A stretch of 64,000 nt of DNA from Amphritea balenae (GTDB taxonomy: Bacteria; Pseudomonadota; Gammaproteobacteria; Pseudomonadales; Balneatricaceae), in NCBI RefSeq assembly GCF_003858655.1, contig NZ_RQXV01000003.1, positions 124,001-188,000 of the forward strand, given 5' to 3'. Below the pieces are notes generated by a model. The model was not told the origin of the DNA. It saw only the letters and a program-made list of their open reading frames with translations, and made no database searches. Below, piece after piece: positions 18,773 through 27,531 of the stretch (the stretch's first letter is position 1; each line of letters opens with the position of its first letter). Both the position numbers and the translations under genes were made by a program.

Positions 18773-19645
18773 TCATAAATTAACTTCAGATCCAGACTGT
18801 TCACTCATCCGATTAAACCAGTTGTAATGCGGTTTAGTAGCCGCATTATCAACATTAACCGGCATACGTTGTTGCGCAATATCATCAAGATTGAAGCTTC
18901 TAAGCTCGTAGCTGTAACGTGTCAGACCGGTGTTATTTGGCACACTGGCGTGCAGATGGGCACTTGAAAAACAGAGAAGATCACCAGGCTCAATAACGAC
19001 TACCTGCTGTTTAATATCTTCTATGGGTTCCAATACTTGTGGTGCATAGGGATAGCCGATTGTCTGCCCCTTCTCTGCGTTCTTTCGCGCACGACAAAAA
19101 GCATCAAATGACCAGCTCGCAGTACTATTTACTACCGCTGAGTCCCAGTAAGCGGGATAGAAAACAATACTATTCTGTTCAGTAACCGGATACACAGGAC
19201 TCCACCAGTTTATCTGCTGTTGGATATTACTCCCCCAGGTATCCCGGTGAGGTCTTATCCCCCCCCTGAACAAAGGATTATCCGGTTGCTTTATCGCTAA
19301 CGGCGGGACTGAGCGAAGAAACAGTTTATCGGCATAGTTAGCCTGCGCATCGACACCAACCTGATATAGCGCCCGATAAAACAGCTCAGAAAACAGAGAA
19401 TTCTCGGCAAACGTCTGCTGTATCTGCTGCATTAACTGTAAATATTTGCTGTCATGCTCCCTACCCTGCTCTATGGTTAACAGATAAGAACGCGGGTGCC
19501 CTTGTATCTCCTGTATCAGATAATCTACCTGGCGATTTAACTCAGCTAACGCCGGTAGCTGTTTAAACACAATCAGATCTCCGTTAAACAGGATCTGACT
19601 ACGCTGAACATCGGTAATCGGGGAGCCAAACTCATGAACCTGCAT
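18773..19645 (-). CDS. 2-oxoglutarate/Fe(II)-dependent oxygenase-like protein
   Basis: 290 residues. A facial-triad pattern is visible: RPHRDTWGSN supplies the His-x-Asp pair, SSAHLHASVPN the distal histidine, and RYSYELRSF a downstream arginine for 2-oxoglutarate. This places it near phytanoyl-CoA dioxygenase-like or other cupin-fold oxygenases; the family is not certain and the substrate is unknown. It starts 3 nt after the DUF934 gene and is thus the third gene of a cysI2-DUF934-oxygenase operon. A role in releasing sulfite or modifying a sulfur or nitrogen compound for the reductase is speculation from context. Confidence 0.72.
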   Translation of the reverse strand: MQVHEFGSPITDVQRSQILFNGDLIVFKQLPALAELNRQVDYLIQEIQGHPRSYLLTIEQGREHDSKYLQLMQQIQQTFAENSLFSELFYRALYQVGVDAQANYADKLFLRSVPPLAIKQPDNPLFRGGIRPHRDTWGSNIQQQINWWSPVYPVTEQNSIVFYPAYWDSAVVNSTASWSFDAFCRARKNAEKGQTIGYPYAPQVLEPIEDIKQQVVVIEPGDLLCFSSAHLHASVPNNTGLTRYSYELRSFNLDDIAQQRMPVNVDNAATKPHYNWFNRMSEQSGSEVNL

Positions 19646-19648
19646 CAG

Positions 19649-20212
19649 TCAGCCACGCCGGGACTTATTCATTCGCTGTAGAAAAGGCGTTCTCGGCTGA
19701 GCAACACTCCCCTGATATGAACAATCTGACAGTTGTAATTGCTGCGCAGCCTGCTCAAGATCCTCTGTCTGCGAGAATGCAACTGAGCTGAAACCGCAGC
19801 GTAACAGATAGGCGACCTGATCCGGCAACACTGAACCGAACGCGCGTAATTCACCCTGAAAATTAAACTCTTCCCGGATAAGCGATGCGGTCGAAAAGCC
19901 CGATCCATCGACAAAGCTACCGAACTCAATTGCAATCAGGCTGGCCAGTATAAAAACCTCATGCAAAGCCTCCAGATCAGCACTACCACTAATCCAGACA
20001 CCGGGTACTTCAGAGTATTCGCTAAACTCAGGTGCAGATGTCAGCCAGTAATCAACCGGAAGAATATAGCGATTACCTGGCATAGGTTGAAACGCTGCAT
20101 TATCAGCGACATATTCGGCCTTAAGAGAACCCTCAGTTTGAACAACATCAGGCCAGCCGACTAAGATCCGGTTATCTTCCTGTATCCGGTTATCTTTAAT
20201 TATTTGCTGCAT
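19649..20212 (-). CDS. DUF934 protein, sulfite-reductase partner (copy 2)
   Basis: 187 residues; DUF934 proteins occur beside siroheme sulfite/nitrite reductases and are thought to assist them. The family core is LASLIAIEFGSFVDGSGFSTASLIREEF (quoted here as one segment of the domain), then GELRAFGSVLPDQVAYLLRCGF. The ATG at 20212 is chosen because AAGGAG stands 8 nt upstream; a longer frame upstream lies wholly inside cysI2. It overlaps the cysI2 end by 17 nt, exactly as in the second cys locus. It is about 28 residues longer than the paralogue at 50644, mostly at the N-terminus. Confidence 0.82.
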   Translation of the reverse strand: MQQIIKDNRIQEDNRILVGWPDVVQTEGSLKAEYVADNAAFQPMPGNRYILPVDYWLTSAPEFSEYSEVPGVWISGSADLEALHEVFILASLIAIEFGSFVDGSGFSTASLIREEFNFQGELRAFGSVLPDQVAYLLRCGFSSVAFSQTEDLEQAAQQLQLSDCSYQGSVAQPRTPFLQRMNKSRRG

Positions 20213-21851
20213 AAACAGACTCCTTAAACGGGGGTTTTCCGATACGTTGATATACAGCACTAAAAGATTCAGAAGGACTGGACCTGTTTGCAATATATAC
20301 CCCGATAATCTGCTCAATAGCAGGAACCACCCGATCCATAGGCAGAGACGGACCTAACACTTTGCCGATGGCATTAACCTTCCCACTCATGCCTCCCAGG
20401 GTAATCTGGTAATACTCCTGGCCATTTTTATCAACGCCGAGAATACCGATATTGGCGATATGGTGATGGGCACAGGCATTGATACAACCGGAAATACGCA
20501 GACTCAGGTCGCCCAGCTCATACAGCTGATTAAGATCGTTAAACTGCTGTTGAATCGCCGCATTAACCGGTAAAGACCGGGCATTAGCAAGATTACAAAA
20601 GTCAGCACCGGGGCAACATACGGTGTCGCTCAGCGTACCTACTGTCGGCGTATCAAGCTTTAGATAACGAAGTTCCAGCCAGAGGCTGTAAAGATCAGTA
20701 CTTTTAACATCGGTAAGGATAATGTTCTGTTGCTGCGTGGTCCGAATCTCTGCGAAAGAATACTGTTCCGCCAGATCTGCCAGTTGCTCTAACTGCCGGG
20801 CAGAAATATCTCCCGGCGCAGCTCCCTGATATTTCAGCGACAGAGTCACTATCCGATAGCCTTCAATTTTATGGGGGCGTACATTACGCTCAAGCCAACG
20901 CCCATATTCAGGGTAAAGATCGGCGTGAACAATACTCGCTTGTCCGGTTGCCGGCTCATACTCAGGTGCAGTAAAGAACGACTGGGCATAGCTGATTTCT
21001 TCCTGGGTCAGCAGCCCATCAGCACCGTCATTGCGATCAAATTCCTGTTCAACCTGTCGGGCAAATTCTTGCGCCCCTAAACTTGCCACCAGAATCTTGA
21101 TTCTGGCTTTATATTTATTATCCCGACGACCATAACGGTTATAGACACGCACAATCGCTTTCAAATAACCCAGGAGTTGTGCCTGAGGCAGGAACTCTCT
21201 GATCAGACTGCCGAGCATCGGTGTTCGTCCCAGTCCGCCACCTGCCCAGACTTTAAAGCCGATATCACCGGAATCAGCCTTGACTAACTGCAGACCGATA
21301 TCATGTAGCCGAATAGATGCACGATCTTCTTCAGCACCAATAACGGCGATTTTGAATTTGCGCGGCAAATAAGCAAACTCAGGGTGCAAAGTGGACCATT
21401 GGCGGATGATTTCACAATATGGGCGGGGATCTGTAACTTCCCCCTTCACCACACCGGCCAACGGATCCGAGGTGGTATTTCGGATACAGTTACCGCTGGT
21501 CTGTATGGCATGCATTTCAACACTGGCCAGACGATCCAGTATTTGTGGCACATCGGCCAGCTCGACCCAGTTGAACTGAATATTGTGCCGGGTCGTAATA
21601 TGACAATAATCACGATCAAAGTCGCGGCAAATCCGGGCCAGCATTCGCAGCTGAACGGAGGAAAGCATTCCGTAAGGTACAGCGACCCGAAGCATAGGGG
21701 CATGCTTTTGAATATACAGGCCATTCTGTAATCTCAGGGGCAAAAAAGCGGCTTCGCTGATCAGGCCGCCTTGATAGCGCTCTATCTGATTTCTGAACTG
21801 CGAGACCCGGCTACGGACAACCTGATAGTCGACTTCATCATATTGATACAT
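20196..21851 (-). CDS. Siroheme-[4Fe-4S] sulfite/nitrite reductase (CysI-like, copy 2)
   Basis: 551-residue haemoprotein of the nitrite/sulfite reductase family, which reduces sulfite (or nitrite) by six electrons. Cluster/siroheme cysteines are visible as CPGADFC and SGCINACAHHH, so the active site is intact. Other family segments are IQTSGNCIRNTTSDPLAG and RRDNKYKARIKILV. It is clearly paralogous to the gene at 51107 (553 residues), with many shared blocks. Its operon differs: DUF934 and an Fe(II) oxygenase follow. Two ACAGAT boxes 30 bp apart lie upstream. Whether it serves sulfite, nitrite or another acceptor cannot be told from sequence. Confidence 0.88.
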   Translation of the reverse strand: MYQYDEVDYQVVRSRVSQFRNQIERYQGGLISEAAFLPLRLQNGLYIQKHAPMLRVAVPYGMLSSVQLRMLARICRDFDRDYCHITTRHNIQFNWVELADVPQILDRLASVEMHAIQTSGNCIRNTTSDPLAGVVKGEVTDPRPYCEIIRQWSTLHPEFAYLPRKFKIAVIGAEEDRASIRLHDIGLQLVKADSGDIGFKVWAGGGLGRTPMLGSLIREFLPQAQLLGYLKAIVRVYNRYGRRDNKYKARIKILVASLGAQEFARQVEQEFDRNDGADGLLTQEEISYAQSFFTAPEYEPATGQASIVHADLYPEYGRWLERNVRPHKIEGYRIVTLSLKYQGAAPGDISARQLEQLADLAEQYSFAEIRTTQQQNIILTDVKSTDLYSLWLELRYLKLDTPTVGTLSDTVCCPGADFCNLANARSLPVNAAIQQQFNDLNQLYELGDLSLRISGCINACAHHHIANIGILGVDKNGQEYYQITLGGMSGKVNAIGKVLGPSLPMDRVVPAIEQIIGVYIANRSSPSESFSAVYQRIGKPPFKESVYAANN

Positions 21852-21909
21852 CTACAAACAATCTCTCTAATACTAATTGAACACAGTCTAGAGGGGGATT
21901 ATTCATGGT

Positions 21910-21946
21910 CACAGATACAAAATATTAATTATTTATAAGTACAGAT
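21910..21946. promoter_or_regulatory. Pair of ACAGAT boxes upstream of cysI2
   Basis: CACAGATACAAA starts at 21910 and TACAGAT at 21940, a 30-bp step (about three helical turns). The region lies 59-95 bp upstream of the cysI2 start. The same box pair with the same step occurs upstream of eamA, and similar boxes precede mocR. Confidence 0.4.
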
Positions 21947-22002
21947 TATTAGAAATAGTTAACTCTTAAGCTAAAGCCCCACTACTTTATTACGCTAAAT
22001 AC

Positions 22003-22626
22003 TCAGCGCAAACTCGACATCAGGTTTCTCAGGTATGCTGCTACTTCTGCTCCTCCTTTAAGTTGCTGCGCCTTCATTCCCAGGCGGCGAGCAGTCGTCA
22101 CATTCTCTTCCATATCGTCCAGAAACAGCACCTGTTCGGGCTCTATCTGAAGTTGCTCCAGTACATAGTCAAAGGCCGCCGGATCGGGCTTAGCCAGTCG
22201 AATCAGATGAGAGGCGAATATCTGGTCTGTATCAAAATAACGCTCCAGACTGAACTCGTTAAACAGTCGTGGATAGTGAAGTTCATTGGTATTACTCAGA
22301 ACAGCCAGTTGAAAACATTGCCTTAATTCAATCAATAGCGCAGGTAGTTCGGGATAGATCCGGATTGGCCATTTACGAAATTCAGCAACGATCTGCTCCG
22401 GCTTAGCATCCAGCTCAAGGTCACGTTTTAAGCATCTCGCCAGCTCAAGCGCAGAAAGCTCGCCACGCTCAAATGCCAGAGCTACATCAGAATGAAACCA
22501 CTGTTTCAGATCGAAAGATTTACCGGCTTTCAACCAGTGTGCAGGCAAGGGGCCAGCACCTAGTTCGATAACAACATTACCGAGGTCAAACAGAATAACC
22601 TCTGTTTCTCTTATAGCTTTGTTCAT
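22003..22626 (-). CDS. HAD superfamily hydrolase (phosphatase-like)
   Basis: 207 residues, YihX/alpha-D-glucose-1-phosphate phosphatase-like size. HAD motif I is VILFDLGNVVIELG (first Asp nucleophile; the usual +2 Asp is replaced by Gly-Asn, as in several subfamilies), motif II lies in LAVLSNTNELH, motif III in the LAKPDPAAFDYVL lysine region, and motif IV in VLFLDDMEENVTTA. Substrate unknown. It is on the minus strand behind the cysI2 promoter region but with its own start at 22626; not evidently part of the cysI2 operon, which begins 150 bp further down. Confidence 0.85.
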   Translation of the reverse strand: MNKAIRETEVILFDLGNVVIELGAGPLPAHWLKAGKSFDLKQWFHSDVALAFERGELSALELARCLKRDLELDAKPEQIVAEFRKWPIRIYPELPALLIELRQCFQLAVLSNTNELHYPRLFNEFSLERYFDTDQIFASHLIRLAKPDPAAFDYVLEQLQIEPEQVLFLDDMEENVTTARRLGMKAQQLKGGAEVAAYLRNLMSSLR

Positions 22627-22829
22627 CGCTCAATATAAAACCAGAATATGAAATACTGCATCCTACAGGATTATCATGAAAACAATATTTAAGAACATTG
22701 TTTTTGAACATTTTCAGTAAACTGCAATTTTTTACAATGCAGCTAAAGCCCGATGCGTCATAATTGCTCCCATTAGATATCTGCCTGGTTTCTGTTTTAT
22801 CGGCAGTAAGCATCATCAGAGGTAGTAAA

Positions 22830-23909
22830 GTGCAGAACTCAGTGACTCAACAACCAAAATATAATATCGGTTTTAGCAGCGACAATATTGCCGGGGCTTC
22901 GGCTGAAGTCATTAACGCCATCGTAGAATGTAATACCGGCACTGCATCCCCTTATGGAACAGACAACTACACTGCACAGGTAGAAGAAAAGCTTCGTCAA
23001 ATTTTTGAAACGGATCTGAGCGTTTTTATTGTGCCAACAGGCTCCGCCGCGAATGCATTATGCCTGGCTACACTAACGCCTCCCTGGGGGGCAGTACTCT
23101 GCCATCCGGACAGCCATATCAATAATGATGAATGTGGCGCGCCTGAATTTTTTACCAACGGTGCCAAGTTAATCGAAGTGGCAGGGCAGAGCTCTAAGAT
23201 TGACCCGTTACTGTTACAGCAAGAAGCACTGAATAAAGTTGGCGATGTGCACTCAGTTCAACCTTCTGTAGTAAGCATTACTCAGGCCACAGAAACCGGA
23301 AGTATCTACAACCTTGATGAAATAAAAAAGATCGGTGATATCTGTCGCAACAGTGGCCTTAGACTCCATATGGACGGTGCTCGCTTTGCTAATGCGCTGG
23401 TTTCACTCGATTGCTCAGCTGCCGAAATGACCTGGAAAGCTGGCGTTGACGCCCTCTCCTTTGGCGCAACTAAGAATGGCGTACTGGCCGCCGAAGTTAT
23501 CGTGCTGTTTGATAAGAGCCTGGCTCAGGAGATGGCATACCGACGTAAACGCGCTGGTCACCTGTTATCCAAAATGAGACTGTTGTCGTCCCAGATAAAT
23601 GCCTACCTCAGTGATGACCTATGGCTGAACAATGCTCGCCATGCAAACCAGATGGCACTGCGATTAGAAGAGGGCCTTACAGCGATAGAAGGGGTTGAGT
23701 TACAAAGTAAAACCGAAGCGAATATTATCTTCTGCAAACTGCCGCTGGTGGTGATTACAGGTTTACTAGAACAAGGCTTTCATTTTTATCATGATCGCTG
23801 GGGACAGAATGTAATCCGTCTGGTAACTAACTTTACCAGTCAGCCAGAAGAGATCGATCTATTCTTGCAGGCCGCTCGCACCCTGATGGCCAGTAAGCAC
23901 AAAAGCTAA
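22830..23909 (+). CDS. ltaE: Low-specificity L-threonine aldolase (PLP)
   Basis: PLP enzyme cleaving L-threonine or L-allo-threonine to glycine and acetaldehyde. Motifs: [15 protein letters not shown] at the N-terminus, [28 protein letters not shown] (PLP Asp), and [13 protein letters not shown] with the Schiff-base lysine. The start is placed at GTG 22830 because AGAGG lies 7 nt upstream; an upstream TTG at 22764 adds residues not typical of the family. Final length is 359. It stands alone, divergent from the HAD gene. Confidence 0.9.
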   Translation: MQNSVTQQPKYNIGFSSDNIAGASAEVINAIVECNTGTASPYGTDNYTAQVEEKLRQIFETDLSVFIVPTGSAANALCLATLTPPWGAVLCHPDSHINNDECGAPEFFTNGAKLIEVAGQSSKIDPLLLQQEALNKVGDVHSVQPSVVSITQATETGSIYNLDEIKKIGDICRNSGLRLHMDGARFANALVSLDCSAAEMTWKAGVDALSFGATKNGVLAAEVIVLFDKSLAQEMAYRRKRAGHLLSKMRLLSSQINAYLSDDLWLNNARHANQMALRLEEGLTAIEGVELQSKTEANIIFCKLPLVVITGLLEQGFHFYHDRWGQNVIRLVTNFTSQPEEIDLFLQAARTLMASKHKS

Positions 23910-23998
23910 ATGACAGGGGTCTATGGCAAGTCCTGTTATAGCCTCTGTTATACTTAGACGACTATGTATACACCTGATTTGATAGCCGGTAGCCACTG

Positions 23999-24823
23999 AT
24001 GCAAGATCTGATTGCTTACCACCGGCTAACTGATACCCCTGATCTGGTTCTGAGTGAAGGACTTTATTCTGAATACCGGTTTGAGCCCCACTATCATATC
24101 GACTACCACATTGGCCTTGTAGTCGAGGGGGTACAGCGGCAAAAATTTCAGGGTAACACCGTACGGCTGGCGCCCGGGCGTATATCAGTCATGCCCCCCG
24201 GCGCAGTGCATGATGGTATTAGTGACGATCAAAATGCTTACCGGATGAATACCTTCCGCATCTCTCCAGAGTTAATCAGTCATTACTTTACCGATATCTA
24301 CGAACAGGAAACTGATCTGCTGCATAGCGGTACTCTGTTTTCTGGCGCTATGATCGAAAACCGCCTTATCTCAAACCAGCTAAGCCAGATCTTCAAACTG
24401 CTGCAATCAGACGGGACACTTTCCTCTGTCGCCAGTGAACAAAACTGGCTGAATGCCTTGGCGCCGCTACTTGCACAGTTGTACCAACAGACACCTAAGC
24501 CGGTAAAAGGAGGTCTGAGCGATAAAGACATCTACCGTATCAGAGAGTATTGCCATGCTTATCTGGGGGAAAAGATTAGTCTTGAACAGCTGGCAGGCCT
24601 TTGCGGGTTAAGTCGCTACCAGTTTCTGCGTCGCTTTGAAAAAACCTGTGGAATCACACCCCACGCCTGGCTCACCCGCCTGAGGCTGGAATATGCCTGC
24701 CGCAAGATCCGTTGTTCCGATAGCACTATTGCCCAGATCGCAACAGATACAGGGTTTTACGATCAAAGCCATTTTAACCGGGCCTTTCGCCAGGCCTATG
24801 GTGCGGCCCCTTCACGCTACTGA
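23999..24823 (+). CDS. AraC family transcriptional regulator
   Basis: 274 residues: an N-terminal cupin-like ligand/dimer domain (PHYHIDYHIGLVVEGVQ, with LAPGRISVMPPGAVHDG) and a C-terminal double helix-turn-helix (about 185-274), with ISLEQLAGLCGLSRYQFLR and the conserved FYDQSHFNRAFRQAYGAAP end. It lies 90 bp downstream of the threonine aldolase and convergent with eamA. The AraC/EamA pairing is common for amino-acid exporters, yet here the MocR gene is the other candidate regulator. Ligand unknown. Confidence 0.9.
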   Translation: MQDLIAYHRLTDTPDLVLSEGLYSEYRFEPHYHIDYHIGLVVEGVQRQKFQGNTVRLAPGRISVMPPGAVHDGISDDQNAYRMNTFRISPELISHYFTDIYEQETDLLHSGTLFSGAMIENRLISNQLSQIFKLLQSDGTLSSVASEQNWLNALAPLLAQLYQQTPKPVKGGLSDKDIYRIREYCHAYLGEKISLEQLAGLCGLSRYQFLRRFEKTCGITPHAWLTRLRLEYACRKIRCSDSTIAQIATDTGFYDQSHFNRAFRQAYGAAPSRY

Positions 24824-24858
24824 GTTTCCAGTAACCAGCCTGAGCTTTTATAAGCTGC

Positions 24859-25737
24859 TTATTCCGATCGTACTTTCAGCACGCTAAGTCTGCGGCTTTG
24901 TAACAAAATAAAGCCACCACTCAGAACAATAATAACTCCACCAGACAGCGTCATCATATCCGGGCGTTCAGCAAAGATGACGATACCTATTACCAGGGCA
25001 AACAGTAACCGGGTATAACGAAATGGCGCAACAACCGAGACATCACCACTGCGCATCGCAATCGTCAGGCAGTTATAGGCTGCTACACCAAAGATAACTG
25101 CAGCAACAATCTGCACACTCGCCTGAGTGTTAATTGAAAGCGGATCATTAGAATAAAGCTGCAGGATCAGGCCACTGACTATCAGAATAAAAAATCCATA
25201 AATACCCAGCTGTACATTTGAGAGAACCGGGGAAGCTGCACGGGTAGCCAGATCACGACCGGCAAAGCCCAGGGTACCAATAACCGCAAATAACGATGCC
25301 GGATTAAAACTATCCAGTCCGGGACGTATGATCATCAGTACACCGATGAAACCGGTCAGAATGGCTAACCAGCGTACCGCCCCCACCTTCTCTCTGAAAA
25401 TCAGAGCGGCTCCCAATACAACAACCAGAGGCGTTGCCTGTAAAATAGCTGATGCGCTGGACAGCGGCGTCAGGGTGATGGCCAAAGCAAAAAACAGACG
25501 GCCAACAATCTCACAAACGGAGCGGATTAACAAAGGCCTGGATAGTATGGCTGGGTGGAAAACAGGCTCACCTTTCTGCAGTGTCAGCAGAATAAAAATC
25601 AGCATCCCACCAGCACCGAACAGCATCAGTATCAGACCAATAGCCATGCTCTGTGCCGCAGCTTTAATAAACATATCTTCGATAGCAAAAGCCGCCATCG
25701 CCAGCACCATAAAGATGCTTCCCCGGGTATTATCCAA
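24859..25737 (-). CDS. EamA/DMT family transporter
   Basis: 292-residue inner-membrane protein with about ten transmembrane helices in two EamA halves; members often export amino acids or metabolites. Typical DMT features are the small-residue-rich helix VLAMAAFAIEDMFIKAA at the N-terminus, LTPLSSASAILQATPLVVVLGA in the first half and a matching VSVVAPFRYTRLLFALVIG in the second half. ACAGAT boxes lie 50-86 bp upstream, matching those before mocR. Substrate cannot be assigned. Confidence 0.88.
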   Translation of the reverse strand: MDNTRGSIFMVLAMAAFAIEDMFIKAAAQSMAIGLILMLFGAGGMLIFILLTLQKGEPVFHPAILSRPLLIRSVCEIVGRLFFALAITLTPLSSASAILQATPLVVVLGAALIFREKVGAVRWLAILTGFIGVLMIIRPGLDSFNPASLFAVIGTLGFAGRDLATRAASPVLSNVQLGIYGFFILIVSGLILQLYSNDPLSINTQASVQIVAAVIFGVAAYNCLTIAMRSGDVSVVAPFRYTRLLFALVIGIVIFAERPDMMTLSGGVIIVLSGGFILLQSRRLSVLKVRSE

Positions 25738-25786
25738 ACGCTCTATCTCCTGTAATTGACTGATTATAGGCTCAGCCCTTCAGGAG

Positions 25787-25823
25787 TACAGATACAAAGA
25801 CTGGATTAGTCATAGGCACAGAT
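25787..25823. promoter_or_regulatory. Pair of ACAGAT boxes upstream of eamA
   Basis: TACAGATACAAA begins at 25787 and CACAGAT at 25817, 30 bp apart, located between mocR (3' end) and the eamA start. The 11-bp string ACAGATACAAA is identical to that in the cysI2 upstream region. Suggested MocR operators. Confidence 0.45.
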
Positions 25824-25888
25824 GCCTTGTATTAGGTTTTTCTATTCAGCCTTTAACCTAAGCTGCAGGCTTAAGATTCTCAATATAT

Positions 25889-27307
25889 TTAATTCGGCTC
25901 AGTCCACTCAATAACCAACCCGGCCAGTGTTTTTAAGGCGGCAATACGCGGCTCATTCCAGGGTTGAGCAAAGCTCAGCCGCAGACAGTTCTGATATCTG
26001 TCCTGCGAGCTAAACAACTGTCCCGGAGTAATGCTTATGCCAAATTGACGTGCCTGATTATAGAGCGCTAACGTATCTATATGCTCGGGTAGCTCAAGCC
26101 ATAACACCAACCCGCCCCGGGGCTGACTATAAGTAACGGTGTCAGGAAACAGCTGTCTGATTAACTGCTGAAGTTGAGCACATTGCTGAACCAACTGTTG
26201 CCGATAGTGCCGTATATGACGCTCATAACTGCCCTCCTCCATATACATTTGCAAACCTAACTGACTCATATGGCTACCGGCCAGCATAGTCACCAGCTTC
26301 AGCTTCTTTACTTCAGCCAGATAGCGTCCCGGAACAATCCAGCCAATACGCAGATCCCGAGACAACGACTTTGAAATCGAGCTACACAACATAACCCCAT
26401 CGAAGCCCTGATCCTGAGCGTAGGAGTGCAGTGTACGTGGCCGTTGCAATGCAAATGTAAGATCACCGTAGATATCATCTTCAATAACGGGCAAGTCATA
26501 CTGTGCCACTATATTCACCAACCGCTGACGGTTCTGATCCGTCATACATGCTCCGGTTGGCGTGGCATAGGCAGGCATCACAACTAATGCACTGATCGAC
26601 CAGTTTTGCAGCGCCATCAACAACGCATCAGGACTCAGCCCCGTATCCACCAGAGATGGAATTTCTACCGCTTTTAGCCCTAAAGATTCCAGTAACTGCA
26701 ATACGCCATAAAAACCTGGCGACTCTACAGCAACGGTATCACCCGGCCTGGTTACCGCCATCAGCGCCAACAATAAACTGTGCTGACAGCCACCGGTAAC
26801 AACCAATTGATCTTCTGTTACCCGACTTCCACCATCAGCACAGCGACGTTGTAACTGTTTTCTCAGACCTAGCAAGCCCGATGGCTCATTGTAATAATGC
26901 TGATCAGCGCCCTTTTGTCGGCGCGCCGCCCGGCCCAGGCATCGACGTAAGGGTTCATTACAGGAAGGTTCTGTTTGCCCGGGACAGATATCAAAAGCAC
27001 TACTCTGGTCCATAATATCAAGCAGCAAAGCATCCTGATTAATAAATGCTGGCGGCTGTGCCTGCTCTGCCCGATGCTTAACCACTGCGCTTTGCGGCTG
27101 GTAGCAAACAAAGTACCCGGATTTGGGTCGGGCATTAACCAACCCTGCCGCTTCCAGTCGTGCGTAAGCGGTCAACACCGTAGATTTTGACAAGCTCTGC
27201 TCTTTACAAAGACTTCTTACGGAAGGCAAGCGACTACCTAAAGGCAACTGCCCGGACTCTATTTGCTTCGTTAACTGCTGCTCAAGCGCCTGATACAAAA
27301 AGTTCAT
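25889..27307 (-). CDS. MocR-type regulator (GntR helix-turn-helix fused to PLP aminotransferase fold)
   Basis: About 472 residues from ATG 27307, which gives the classical start MNFLYQALEQQL; a GTG 14 codons upstream is possible but less natural. The N-terminal GntR winged helix (LPLGSRLPSVRSLCKEQSLS, then KSTVLTAYARLEAAGLV) is followed by a class-I aminotransferase domain binding PLP (EDDIYGDLTF, SSISKSLSRDLRIGWIVPG containing the lysine). MocR regulators control amino-acid or vitamin-linked transport and metabolism. It is adjacent to eamA and divergent from ccoG. ACAGAT boxes upstream suggest autoregulation. Confidence 0.9.
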   Translation of the reverse strand: MNFLYQALEQQLTKQIESGQLPLGSRLPSVRSLCKEQSLSKSTVLTAYARLEAAGLVNARPKSGYFVCYQPQSAVVKHRAEQAQPPAFINQDALLLDIMDQSSAFDICPGQTEPSCNEPLRRCLGRAARRQKGADQHYYNEPSGLLGLRKQLQRRCADGGSRVTEDQLVVTGGCQHSLLLALMAVTRPGDTVAVESPGFYGVLQLLESLGLKAVEIPSLVDTGLSPDALLMALQNWSISALVVMPAYATPTGACMTDQNRQRLVNIVAQYDLPVIEDDIYGDLTFALQRPRTLHSYAQDQGFDGVMLCSSISKSLSRDLRIGWIVPGRYLAEVKKLKLVTMLAGSHMSQLGLQMYMEEGSYERHIRHYRQQLVQQCAQLQQLIRQLFPDTVTYSQPRGGLVLWLELPEHIDTLALYNQARQFGISITPGQLFSSQDRYQNCLRLSFAQPWNEPRIAALKTLAGLVIEWTEPN

Positions 27308-27322
27308 GGATAACACCGTAGG

Positions 27323-27353
27323 TACAGATCCGATAAAAAGCAGAGGCACAGAT
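27323..27353. promoter_or_regulatory. ACAGAT boxes upstream of mocR
   Basis: GGTACAGATCC (TACAGAT at 27323) and GGCACAGATCAC (CACAGAT at 27347) are 24 bp apart, just upstream of the mocR ATG. A reverse-oriented ATCTGT follows at about 27397. The close position fits autorepression. The boxes match those before eamA and cysI2. Confidence 0.45.
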
Positions 27354-27446
27354 CACTTAGCCCCTCCTCTGTATCTAATAAATATGTTTTTTTTACATCT
27401 GTTCCTATTTTGATCTTTCGCTAGGATATGCACAACCCTTAAAAGT

Positions 27447-27530
27447 TGTAAGCCTGTTTATTACAAAGCCAGTGCTTACAAGCGTATTTTTACGAGCCTG
27501 GTTTTTACAAGCCTATTGAAACGAGCCTGA
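27447..27530 (+). repeat. Degenerate short repeats just upstream of ccoG
   Basis: The 5' leader of ccoG contains several imperfect copies of a unit like TTACAAGCCTGTTT / TTACGAGCCTGGTTT (for example GTAAGCCTG, ACAAGCGTA, ACGAGCCTGG, ACAAGCCTA, ACGAGCCTGA). The unit is roughly 17-20 bp. Significance unknown; it replaces a recognisable Shine-Dalgarno region. Confidence 0.5.
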
Positions 27531-27531
27531 T

